From NCBI GenBank assembly GCA_022497155.1, contig MU385711.1, positions 868,001-932,000 on the forward strand: 64,000 nt of DNA. The letters run 5' to 3'. Shown here piece after piece: positions 9,872-21,157 of this stretch (positions are counted from its first letter, which is position 1; each line of letters begins with the position of its first letter). The notes under the pieces are model-generated. The model ran no database searches. It saw only the letters and a list, made by a program, of their open reading frames with translations, and had not been told where the DNA came from. A program made the translations under genes and the position numbers. Origin of the DNA: Whalleya microplaca (Eukaryota; Ascomycota; Sordariomycetes; Xylariales; Xylariaceae).

Positions 9872-12004
9872 CTAGGACCTTCTCTTTGCTTTCAAAGGGC
9901 CGACTTCTATGCTATCCGAAAGCATCGAGCCGTCAATAGCTAGGAGCCCTATTCCTCCTCCATGATACTGAGAGTCGTTGGCTGCAACCTCAACTGTGCC
10001 AACTTGGGCATACAATCTATCTCCTTGCACCTCGATGCTAACCTCGTAAGGTGTATCAAGTTTCCAGTTGAAATCTGCACCGGCAAGCTCAATTCTCTCC
10101 TTGTCAAGGGCTTTGACCAACGTAATTCGGTTGCCACTAGTGAATAAGAGGGCATAATATCTATTGAGCCCTTGCACTCTGGCTGCAACACCAGCTGGCT
10201 CACCAATGTTGACCGTAAAGCCATGAAAGTCCGCCCTATAATCTGTCCATTCTCTTGTACCGTAGCTAACCATACCTTCGCCTGTGTCTTGGGCCACACT
10301 GAATTTACCGAATGTGCCGAAGCTGTCTGCACCATTGACAAACGAACGCTTCCAGAAGTCGCTAACGCCTTTCGCACCTGGTTTCAAACTCAACCTTGGA
10401 GTGCCATCCCATCTGAGGTAGTCGAGCCATATGGTCCCGTCAGGCCTACCTTGTGTATTATATGCCGCTATGCCGATGGACTGAATTGGCTGGCTTCCTA
10501 AAATAAGAGGAATAATCCACTCTACGACCTTGTATTTTCCTGGTTCTAACGTAACCCAATCATCGTTATGAGTCTCGAGCCCGTCCGAGGATGTATATGC
10601 CTTCAATGTAAGCCTTACATGTGCAGAGGTAGTGTTGGCGTTATCTGCTCGAATCATCGCTTTCACAGTCTGGCCAGGGTAGACAAGTGGTGATCCTACC
10701 AAGTCATAAGTACGCATTTCGCGAACCTCGAGTGGAGAGAATGTCTGCGTGAGAACTTCTACAGGTTCTGCTGCTTTGGTCAAGCCGGAGAGTCGAATGG
10801 CTAAGCCAGGTCTATTTTCTCCATCGATACCTTGCTCGACCTTAACAAGATGCGGCGTAAGGCTGTTGTTTCGTGTCGCCTGGAACCCCTGAACACTGCC
10901 TGGAAGGGTGAAATGAAACTGCGCGCCATCCTTCGGAGGATTCAATTTTTTCTCACCTGCAAGCTGCCGGCCCATGTTAACTATGTCGTAAGCAATCCGA
11001 GCAGCATTGTTGATTGAGTATCCGGCATCAGCACTAGAGATGAGTGCACGATCTGCCAGAGGACCGCGCCAGTCTGGCCCATTATCAAATCCTGATAGCC
11101 CGTGCATGATAGCTACCAAGCATCCGACATTGCCCGAGTTGCAATCAGTGTCCCAGCCACATGTGTTGATAATGTGCATTACTTCATGGTAGTCATGGCC
11201 AGCATAGATGAGTGCCATAATCATGATTCCATGGTTAGGGACAACATGACAAATGCCACAAAATTTGTCGTAGCCGTACTGGTCTTCAATCCTTTGACGA
11301 GTTTTCTTCCAGTCCCCATCTTCCTTTGACCAACTGCGAACGTCTGCGATCAACTTTGCGATAAGTGAGTTGGGTGGGATGTACTTCAGGCCAACATCTA
11401 GCAGATGGTTGACATCTTTTGACACGAAAGCCTCGGCTTCCATGGCAGCCCAGACCTTCGCAGCGTAGACAGATTCACCATCGTGACTTACAGACCCAGC
11501 AGCTTCAGCAAGCCGCGCAGCCAGCTCTGGATTCCCAGGGGCTACCATTGCCCATCCGTCAATAAATATCTGGGCACCAATCTGTTCTGCGATCGTCTTC
11601 CCATTCGTTTCAATAGACCCGCTGTGTGGTGCTGCAATACCTTTCTTCAGATTTAGGTAGGCAGTATGCTCCGTAGATATTCCCTTGCCACCCCACCAGA
11701 AGATAGCACGGCGGTTGATCACATTGTTCAGCCAAGTCTTCCCAATCTCTTCAGCAGAGATGTCATGTTTGACCCCATGCTCTTCCAGGGCGCGAACGAA
11801 TGTGAACGTACCCGACACATCATCATCCGTTACCACCAATGGCGCGTTGCATTTCTCGTGAACGTAGTAATTGATTGGGCCTAGCTCGTCCATAATGCGA
11901 GCATGTGTCCATCCTTCAAATGGGCGTCCAAGATAAACCCCGATGATCTTACCTAGTACACCAGCATAGGCCCTCTCCAAGTAGTCATTGGGGAGAGAAG
12001 CCAT
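9872..12004 (-). CDS. ADP-ribosylglycohydrolase-fold protein with C-terminal beta-sandwich domains
   Basis: One exon of 710 aa, ATG at 12004 and TAG at 9874-9872. Residues about 5-345 are an ADP-ribosylglycohydrolase (ADP-ribosyl-crystallin J1) domain. The metal-binding signatures are visible: TDDDVSGTF at 59-67, SHDGE at 173-177 and DTDCNSGN at 285-292, the Asp-rich pairs that hold two Mg ions in this fold. Such enzymes remove ADP-ribose from proteins or act on related ribosides. After the hydrolase, about 375-540 looks like a carbohydrate-binding-type beta domain, and about 550-700 resembles a laminin-G/concanavalin-like sandwich as in DUF1080 proteins (GFTVNIGEPAGVAARVQG, LDTPYEVSIEVQGDRLYAQV). 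There is no clear signal peptide (MASLPNDYLERAY). The added modules suggest a sugar-linked or nucleoside substrate rather than a dedicated protein de-ADP-ribosylase. Function is therefore inferred only to fold level. It is divergent from the GMC gene, 2.6 kb away. Confidence 0.88.
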   Translation of the reverse strand: MASLPNDYLERAYAGVLGKIIGVYLGRPFEGWTHARIMDELGPINYYVHEKCNAPLVVTDDDVSGTFTFVRALEEHGVKHDISAEEIGKTWLNNVINRRAIFWWGGKGISTEHTAYLNLKKGIAAPHSGSIETNGKTIAEQIGAQIFIDGWAMVAPGNPELAARLAEAAGSVSHDGESVYAAKVWAAMEAEAFVSKDVNHLLDVGLKYIPPNSLIAKLIADVRSWSKEDGDWKKTRQRIEDQYGYDKFCGICHVVPNHGIMIMALIYAGHDYHEVMHIINTCGWDTDCNSGNVGCLVAIMHGLSGFDNGPDWRGPLADRALISSADAGYSINNAARIAYDIVNMGRQLAGEKKLNPPKDGAQFHFTLPGSVQGFQATRNNSLTPHLVKVEQGIDGENRPGLAIRLSGLTKAAEPVEVLTQTFSPLEVREMRTYDLVGSPLVYPGQTVKAMIRADNANTTSAHVRLTLKAYTSSDGLETHNDDWVTLEPGKYKVVEWIIPLILGSQPIQSIGIAAYNTQGRPDGTIWLDYLRWDGTPRLSLKPGAKGVSDFWKRSFVNGADSFGTFGKFSVAQDTGEGMVSYGTREWTDYRADFHGFTVNIGEPAGVAARVQGLNRYYALLFTSGNRITLVKALDKERIELAGADFNWKLDTPYEVSIEVQGDRLYAQVGTVEVAANDSQYHGGGIGLLAIDGSMLSDSIEVGPLKAKRRS

Positions 12005-14632
12005 ACTGGGGAGACCGAAAAGAAATTAGGTCTGGGAGAGACCGAATTGGACAATCCGATAAATCCGCTGTGAGATAGAACTCAGAAGACAACGAAATGG
12101 ACTCTATCCCAGGACTCGCGAGCCTAATGTGAACGTGTTGAGTATATGCCGTCCCCGCCGTTGATAATGGAGAAGGATATGTGCCCCTCATTAAACATGA
12201 CTAAGCGGTTTATCACTTAGGAGACACCAAAGACGGAAGTTGATAGATTTCGTGAACCGTCTGTATGATCTCATTCGACACTGTTATCTCCTGCTTCGCG
12301 ATAGTCTCTTTCGCACTCGCATCTCTGATTCCTCTTATTAATATTGACGTCGTCTTGTGGGGGTTAAAACCCGAAATGGTTATTATCACGGTGAAACCGG
12401 ACATTACCACAGTGGTCGTAGCTTAGACTAGTCACCTATACCCACTGTACTTCTAACTAATAAATGGATGTACCCTTTCTTTTGAAAACATTTCCTTGAC
12501 TGCAACATGTGATGCTTGAAGGTATTACTATATTTAAATTCGCTGATTCCAGCCTTTTCGCTAAAGATGACTTCAATTCCCTTGAACTTCCTAAAGAGAG
12601 TTATATTGAAATAGGTTAGATCAGATAAGAGAATGTGTGCATTTAAGTTTCATTACAGTTTTGAAGGCATTGAGTATCTTCAAGTGTTGCTGTTGATTGT
12701 TGTTAAAGGAGTCGGCAACAATTATAATGGCTTTGTAAGTGTTAGAAATGGTACAACCACTATTTCACTATATTTAGATTTCGAGACCACCGTGATAGTG
12801 ACTGATCTCACCGCGATAATAACCATGTCGGTGACTAACAGACCTAAGTTTCTCCAAACTCTCTACAGAATCACTGAGGGTTAAGGTCCAACGCTCCTTG
12901 TTGGTTTCTTGGGCCTTTGCTGACTGGACAAGCTAAGATAAATCAGGGATTCGTGTGTGGTTTGCTTGTTTCGCTTGTTGTGAACAAGCTACACAAAAGG
13001 ATTTCACCACAGATGGTTCATAGTAGTGGAAAGGTCATTCTAAATGCACACAGCACTTACACAATGCCGACACTAGAGACCTCTAATATAGCTATCTTGT
13101 ACAATCTATTGAGCTGCAACCTGAAGGCTAATACTATAGGAAATATGTACATCGTCATATTAATAGTAACATTATAGACGCTGACAGTAGTATAAGCTGC
13201 TATCACGTTGCTAACATATTGTCTCGTGTATCTCTTAGCAGAAGCTATTCATACTAGTATAACATATTATATCGTATCACGAATTAATCTCAAGATATTG
13301 CAAATCTTGCGTTAGTATTGGTAGCACTTATATACGCTAAAACGAATATTTCACAAGGCTCTTCACTACGACAAGGAAGTCTCGACCAAAGCCTTCTCTT
13401 CAAGGCCAGAAGCCTATGTCAGCCTATAGAATAACTCCATAGTGTCTTATAACTTTGACCCTTCTTCAGCATACACGTATTATTTAGTCTTACCTCTAGG
13501 TAGCTAGTCAAGGGGTACTATGTGAACACTATTTTGACCTAATATGCTAAAGCATAGGAGTAGCCATAGAGAGTCGAGTTATTGAAGTAGTCGTATATAT
13601 ATATAGTATCTTTCTCATTTCGAGCTTTTCTCCGCATATCAGCCATTAGCATTGGATGACTGATAAAAAAGTCTACTGCGGAACCGGACCACACGTTAGA
13701 GGCATGACTAAGCCCCACCTAATCCCCTAACAACCACCATCACATACCTCTCGAGATAGACCTAAACTATTGCAGATCTTGCCTTTCAGACTTGCTTTGT
13801 TTGCATTCTCAAGCGATTGAAGGTTTCCAGTTGTTCGCCCTGGGAGTGATCTCAGATTTTTTATTCCATAGGAGTAGGTATTGCTTCGTACCCAAGTTGA
13901 AAGATGATACTCAACCGTAGGATGGCTCTACGCAAAAGGCCCCTATCAAACCCCTGTCTTAGGGATGAAAGCGTGCCCCTACACACGTTAGACGACCACA
14001 CTTCGTCGTCAGCAGAATTTATGGAGACTAGTTCCTAGGCATGCGAGGCACATGATATGCATTTGTTGACAATCACGGTGGAAATGCATCTAAATTTATC
14101 ACTGGATACATGCGAGTAAATATTCATCATACTTTTAGTGTGCACGCTACGTTAGAGAACACTTGTTCAAAGCTTCGGGGTACACCCGATGATAGTTGGG
14201 AACCCGGCGCTACATAGTATAGTGTCCAGGCGCCTTTTCGACACTTCCACCCTCTGAATGCGGAGTCCTTCCATATCTATGGCATGGGTAAGGTATAAGG
14301 ACAAGGAGACGACTTTGTACACGTCAGCGGTCAACACAAGACATGTACTTTTATACACAGCTCCTTACAGTGGAGACCGTCAGCAAAAGTTCTAACCTGT
14401 AAACTCGCTTGCAAAGTCGACTTTCAGGCCATGGTTAGGCCCTAACATATACTACCTAGTACATACACGCCTTAGATGGATGGTCAAATTCATAACTTAA
14501 TTTGTACTGGGGATCAGTATACCTATCCACGTGGAGGCCTATTGAAAGCCCCACTTGCTTCTGATATTATATATCGTGCTGGAGGATATCATCAGGCTCT
14601 CCTCTAATATCTTCGATATTTGAAGAATCGCA
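12005..14632. other. 2.6-kb divergent intergenic region
   Basis: This gap lies between the ADP-ribosylglycohydrolase-like gene (minus) and the GMC gene (plus). Open stretches at 12213-12410, 12633-12884 and 12917-13177 lack codon character, splice logic or family similarity. About 13370-13520 reads protein-like between TAG codons and could be an old transposon scrap. The remainder is ordinary DNA with short TA runs. It includes both promoters. Confidence 0.55.
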
Positions 14633-16461
14633 ATGGGCTCCGTTATTTATGATTACGTTATCGTCGGTGGTGGCCTTACGGGCTGCGCCCTCGCAAGCCG
14701 CTTGCGGCAATATCGCAAGGAATTAAAGATCTTGATCATCGAGGCAGGCCCAGACACTCGCTCGCGAACCGATATCCTGCAGATGCAGGCCTTGAACCTC
14801 GGCGGGCCGCTGGACTGGCAATATCAGAGCGAGCCAACACCTGGCCTGCTGAACCGCACTGTCATCTACAACCAGGGCAAGGCACTGGGTGGCGGCTCTT
14901 GTATCAACTCAGGTAGGTAAATGGAAATACCCGCTATGCATATTTGCCTTTGCTCCCTCTCCTCGCCCCAATTAGGCAGAGTCAGCAGTTGACCTTTGCT
15001 TTTTCCCTTCTTTAAAGGTGGCTGGACTCGTGGCTCTGCTGTCGAATATGATGAGTGGGCGGATGTTGTTGGTGACGAGCGCTGGAGCTACAAGGGACAG
15101 TTGCCCTGGATGAAGAAGACGGAACACTGGTTTGACAATGCCAACCCGGATCAGCATGGCAGTGATGGGCCACTCCATATTCAATCTGGCGCGTCAATTG
15201 GTCGCAAGTTTCCCTTAGCGGTGCCCTTCGCCTTGGCTTGGGATGAATTAGGTGTGCCTGTGCTGCGGCTCGTCGACCAGAATGCCGGCGACAATCTAGG
15301 TCGAGCCTATATTTGCGAGGCAAGACGCCATGGCCAACGGCAATGGTCTGCAAGTGTTTACCCCCTTGAGGGTGTCGAAATCCTCACCGATACTCTTGTG
15401 AAGAGAGTGGTATTGGCGCGTGATGAGGCCGGCGGTGCAATTAAGGCTACTGGGGTTGAGCTGGCCAACGGAACTATTATATCGTCTAAGAACGTAGTCT
15501 GCTCTGCAGGAAGTTTCCGATCACCACAGCTGCTAATGCTTTCCGGAATTGGGCCATCCAATCACCTGAAAGACATTGGAATCGAGCCTAAAGTTGACCT
15601 TCCAGACGTTGGCCAAGGGCTCACAGACCATATGTCTTTCTTCCAGCATTGGCGCCTCCGCAAGTCTGGAGCTGGCTACACCCTTTGGTCCGACAACCCT
15701 ATCTTCCAGCAGCCAAAGTACGCGCTTGGACTACCCCTAGATTGGATAGTCTGTTCAGATGTACCTAAGGATGGCCTTGCCGAGGCAATCAAGAAGGACG
15801 AAGGCAGTGACAAGGACGTTTCGAAGCATCCGTTAGTGAGCAAGCCACGCAGCTTTCTCGAGTCGTTTGTGATGCATGCAAAGCTACCCTTCCCAGGTGT
15901 ACCCATGGATACTGACCACCTAACTACCGATGTCGCAATGTTCCTACCCACCTCCAGAGGCACTGTTACACTGCAGTCAGCTGATTCTCAGGACGCGCCC
16001 AAGAGTACGTGACTTTATAACTTTCCTAAACCTCTTGATATCGAGAAAACAGGTCACTGACTCTAGTGACTATAGTTAACCTGAACTACCTCGGAACTGA
16101 GACGGACAAGTACTTATACCGCCAGGGCCTGCGACAGATAACCCAGCTCATGCTGGGGACTGAAACTGGGCGAGAGTATATCGCAGGCGAGTCGGTGCCA
16201 GAGGGTCTCGAGCCCCTATCGCTGGATGATAGCGACGAGAAGCTAGACAAAAGGCTCGCTCTTGCTGGTACAACCACCTGGCACGCTTCGGGCACTTGCT
16301 CAATGGGTAAAGTCGTAGATAGCGAATTCCGTGTCCGTGGAGTGGAAGGTCTGAGAGTTATCGATGCTTCGGTGATTCCCGTGCCATTAAGCGCCCACCT
16401 GCAAGCACCACTGTATGCTCTTGCTGAGCAGGCGGCCGCAATCCTTGCTGGAGTGGTGTGA
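14633..16461 (+). CDS. GMC-family FAD oxidoreductase
   Basis: Exons 14633-14912, 15018-16004 and 16076-16461 give 550 aa, full length for the family. Introns are 105 bp (GTAGGT...AAG) and 71 bp (GTACGT, CTGAC branch, TAG). Seen in the protein are the dinucleotide-binding loop VGGGLTG (11-17) with the acidic residue Glu37 at the end of strand 2, the GMC signature around GKALGGGSCINSGGWTRG (82-99), the second signature GSFRSPQLLMLSGIGP, and a C-terminal active site with WHASGTCSMG (His492) and PLSAHLQAPLYALAEQ (His530). Members oxidise alcohols, sugars or aldehydes with FAD and O2 or another acceptor. No secretion signal precedes the FAD loop, so the enzyme is probably intracellular. That fits the alcohol-oxidase/choline-dehydrogenase-like or secondary-metabolite branches better than secreted glucose oxidase. 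It is the last intact gene, about 600 bp from the RIP-altered isochore. The substrate cannot be told. Confidence 0.93.
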
Positions 16462-17055
16462 GGTTTCTTACGATATAATATAGTTGTCATATAGCTGCAA
16501 CAACAAAAATAGTATTCGTTTAGAACTAGTGAATCAAGTGGTTTTTTCTGAGATGAGAAAGGTGCGTATGTATATTCTGGCCTAGCGTAGAGATAGCTAG
16601 CAAGATCATTGCTGTATAAGTCTCCAATGTGATTCCAATTTGCTGCACTACATTAATTTAACGAGTTTGCATAGAATCCTGGATGAGTAATATCAACCTT
16701 CGAAGGCTATAGGTAGACTAATCTCATCAACTTTAGAGGAAACCTTAACTGAAAAATAAACCGTATACACTTACTTCAAACTTAAGAAGTTCAACATTTA
16801 AAAACTCTCTAGGTGATCTTAATACACCCTAGTGATAACAAAATAATCATATAGTTAGCTTTATAAAGATTAATAAGCTTTAAATTTACCCCCGATAATA
16901 GGATTATAAGTTGGAAGGATTACCTGTGACTAGAGTAAGCGATTAGCTTATACGATATAACACGTAAGTAGAAGAACTTATTTGATGTATAAGACATTTC
17001 TTCCGATTGCGTGATATTTCATCGGTAAAAATAAATGTTCTATAAACAGACGTAT
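16462..17055. other. border between genic DNA and A+T isochore
   Basis: 3' flank of the GMC gene. A+T content rises across the segment, and from about 16740 it already looks RIP-like. The first LTR begins at 17056 after CGTAT. No gene is seen. The right part may be RIP leakage from the repeats or an older repeat scrap. Confidence 0.6.
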
Positions 17056-17283
17056 TGTTATAGGGCTAGTGTGCCGTGGCATATATATATCGCTTGTCTT
17101 TTTCTTTTATTCTTAGATAAAATATATATAGCTCAGACAGCCTTGTCGCCGAAAATAGACATATCTTTCCTTTCGATCAATTGCCGTTATAAGTGACTTT
17201 TTTTGTTTTATCGCCTTAATTACTTCCGATTAGTTAAGCTATAAAATAGCACCTCTTTTACCCTAATACCTTGTCCCAAAATA
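17056..17283 (+). repeat. family-1 LTR (5' LTR of copy A)
   Basis: 228 bp, beginning TGTTATAGGGCTAGTGTGCC and ending CCCAAAATA, which corresponds to CCCAAGACA in the better-kept copies. It contains a TATA run (CATATATATATCGC) that may have been the promoter. Five copies of this LTR occur in the window. Confidence 0.9.
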
Positions 17284-20200
17284 TTTGGCTCTCCCGGATA
17301 GGCTTTAACTTTTTCGCCTTTTTAATTAATCGAGAAAAATAGTTTAAATAGAGGCAGTAGTAAAATAGGACTAAAAGAGAAGAATTTTAATAAAACCCCT
17401 AAAACTACTAAATTAACCGAACCTATAAAAAAAAGCACTAACTAAAAAAAAGAACTAACGGTAAACGATTATTTAAAATAAAGAAGTAATGCTAAAAATA
17501 AATAAATTAATAAAAAGATTTATAAAAAACTTATAGCATATATTAATAAACTAGTAATATAAAAACACAAAAATATAAAAAATATAAAATATAGGAAATA
17601 CGAAAATATAATAATACGAAAATATAAAAAAACATAAGTTTTAATAAAGTAAATTAAATACGAGAAAATTAGCAGCACGAAAAATTAGAAAGAATTAGAA
17701 AATTATAAAATATATAATAAATAATATATAAAAACGTGCTATAGTTTAAACTTATAAAATAAACTAGGGTAAAATTTAAGTAACGAGAATAATATCCGAA
17801 TTTCTAACTAACTTATAGGTAGTTTTATTACGCGATTAATTAATTAATATAATATAATAGCTAAATTAGTAATTTATTATCGAAATCCTTTTTAAAAATC
17901 TCCTAACTTTTAAAGCTATTATTAGCGTCCTAAAAAATAGTTATAATTTTATATCTAAAATATTATAAGATTATAATTTAATACGATTAAAAAAAATAGA
18001 TTATATTTTCCTAAAATTAAGTATAACTAAAAAATTAAGACAGTTAAATAATAAAATATCTTAAATTATACTAAATATAGCTAAAAAAAGATCTTTCCGA
18101 CTAACTAATAATTAAGGAACTATTAACTTTACTACTAATTAAAAGCATTAATAAAATAAAAAAGATTCGGCATTATATAGTTAAAATATTTAATCAGAAA
18201 TAACTAGCTAAAAGACTTTATCCCTTAATATAACAAAAGATATATAAGTCGATAAAAAGCTTATAAATTAAAATATAGCTTCCGATTAAAAGCGACTTAC
18301 TATAACCGGAAGAACTAGGTTTATAGTAATAGCTACATTACTAAATTTTCGAAACTACTTATAGCTTTTATTCGATAAAAATAATATTACAAATTAAATC
18401 GAAAATATAATATATATATTTAATAAATACGATTTAAAAAATAATATTAAAATTAAGGAAATGCCGTATTAAATAAATAATTAAATTAATAAATAATAAA
18501 TCGAAATTTTACTAAAAAATATTATTATTTAGAAAAAAATAAAGGCAGTTTTAAAGCGATATTTTAAAATTAGTAACCTAAAATAGATAAAAACCCCTAT
18601 AAAACGGTTAAAAAATCTGAAAAAAAATAACAGATTATTTAAACCGATAGAAATCTATTATTATATTTTAAATTATTTAATTCGGGTAAAAAACGTCCGG
18701 AAATAAGGGAAGATTAAAAAATAAAACGCTATTTTCGTTAGTAATTTATAACAAAAAATCGATCAAAAATTATTAAACAGATTATATAGTTTTACTCGAA
18801 ATTATATAACGAGCTTTTTGAACTAGATTATAAAAAAGCCTAAAACGCTATATATATATAGGCGGATATTATAATCGGCCTAATAAACTATAATAGCCGT
18901 AATATTCGATAGGTTTTACCCGATTAATAATATAAAAATAAATCGGTTAATTATTAACGTTTAATTCGGTTCCGCTTACTATTAATAAGCCTAAAATAAC
19001 TTAAAGTTATCCTAAAAAAAGAAACTTTATTTTTCTAGCTAAATAAAATAAAAGACTTAATTAAATTTATAAAATAAATATTTATTATATAATTTAAAAC
19101 TAATAAAAATCTTACTATATTTATAAAAAAACTTTAATTAATGCTACCGAAATTAAAATATTATATTTTATAAAAAGAAACTTTTACTTAATAAAATATT
19201 TAAGGACGTAAAATAGGAGATATATTTCTTAATATTTATTACGCCGGGTTTTTAAATAAAAAAAGAGGATATAAAAGATATAATAGCCGATAAGATTAAA
19301 ATAGTCGATATATATTACGACCGATATTATTTTAAGGGTATAATTAAAATACCTGTTTTTTTTGCGGAGAATTAGGCTATTTTTTTATTACTTACTCCCT
19401 AATAGCGTCGTTAAGCCGCGACGATATAATGCGATATAATAATTAATTTAAAAGATATTTTATCGGAGGTTTTTAAGCTGCTCCCGAGATTAAAAATATC
19501 CTATTTCTTAAATATATAATTACCGAAAGTAAAACAAATAAAGAAAGTATTATTTAAGCTTACTTACGTTTTTTATATAAAATAAAAGTATATAATATTT
19601 AAATTCAGAAATTAGCTTATTACTACTTTTATAAATATAGCAAGATCGAAAAAAATATAAAATTTAAATAAAACTATAATTTTATTCGATTAACGGCTAA
19701 TTTATAAAATCGCAATCCGGAAACAATATTAGTTACGGATTTAAAAATTAATAATATTAAGATAAAAGGCTTAAAAAATAACACTTTTTATAAACTTATA
19801 AACTTATAAAATTACTTTTAAAAAAAACTAATTATTAATAAAAACGGGAATTCTATATATAAAGTAATAATTAAGCCGTTTTAATATAAAAATAAAAATA
19901 AAATTAACGTTTTAATATTAAAAAGGTATAAAAATATAAACAGCAGTATATCTATAAAAAAAACAATCGATAAAATATTATTAAAACTAAACCTTCTATT
20001 TTTAACGGTCCTAAAAACGCCGAAATAAACTTAAGCTAATATATCAGAAAGTATTATACCTAATTAACTAGCTTTAGCTTTAATTTCGGAATATTAAAAG
20101 AAAAGAATTTCTAAAAATGCGACGAAAAAATTTAAAGTCTTATAGAATAATCTAATTAAGTATTATACGGGATTTAATAAGACATTATTTTAATACTTAT

Positions 20201-20929
20201 TCGATAAAGCGGGTAAAATAAGTCGAAAATTTTATAAAACGATTTATATTTTTTTAGCCGAAATAATTAATTAGTAGTAATAAAGATAGCAATTTTAATC
20301 TAATTTTATATTAAGCGTATTATAGCTAGTTTTTACGCCTAATAAATCTTAAAACAGCCCTATAAATATATCGATTAATAATATTTTTATAATACTTAGT
20401 AACGCTACCTAAATTATTATAGCACTTCTACCGGTATTTATTTAAAATATTAAAGTATATATCCGATTATTACCCTAATTAACTATAAGAATTAGTTTTA
20501 AAAAATATAAAAACTTAATTATTATAGTTATTAATATAGGTATTTAATTAAATATTATTACGTAATTATACGTTTTTAAATATTAAATACTTATATAAAA
20601 AATTAGGATTATATAATCCGGCTTTAATATATTAGTAAATAATAAAATTGGAAACTTTAGCTTAATCGAAAAACCTATATAGTTAGCAAACTATAACTTG
20701 CTACTACCGATCTATATAATTAAAAACTTTAAGGCTATATTTCTGTTATTTTTCGGCTTTAATTTTATTTTCTAATTATATATAATAATTTACCTTAAAA
20801 AAGGCTTATTAATAACTTCGATATTTTTCGAAAGTATTAAAATTATAGTACCTTTTATATACGATAAGCTAACTAAGCGAACCTTAACTAACGTTGTTAA
20901 TCTTTCGGAAAACTAATAACCGCTAATAC
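17056..20929 (+). mobile_element. family-1 Ty3/gypsy retrotransposon, copy A, 5' part (RIP-degraded)
   Basis: Starts with a 228-bp LTR and runs through the gag and protease region, where it is cut by copy B at 20930. It aligns base for base, with C-to-T and G-to-A differences, to 20930-24800 and 34955-38835. The protease-like motif (INTGI, formerly D-T/S-G) lies near 20530. The rest of this copy resumes at 54643 with the sequence expected from copies B and C. All frames are full of stops. Confidence 0.9.
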
Positions 20930-21157
20930 TGTTATGGGGCTAATATACCGTGGCACATATATATCGCTTGTCTTTTTCTTTTACTTCCAGATAAAATATA
21001 TACAGCTTAGACGGCCTCGCCGCCGATAATAAATATATCTCTTCTTTCGATTAATCGCCGTTATAAATAACTCTTTTATTTCGTCGCCTTAATTACTTCT
21101 GATTAGCTAAAGCTATAAAATAGCACCTCCTTTACTCTAATACCTTGTCCTAAAACA
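20930..21157 (+). repeat. family-1 LTR (5' LTR of copy B)
   Basis: 228 bp, TGTTATGGGGCTAATATACC at the start and CCTAAAACA at the end. It joins directly to copy A's protease region on the left. Confidence 0.92.

Noticed and set aside
12633..13177. Two 83-86 codon plus-strand frames between the ADP-ribosylglycohydrolase-like and GMC genes
   Set aside because: No family resemblance, no supporting splice signals and poor codon character.
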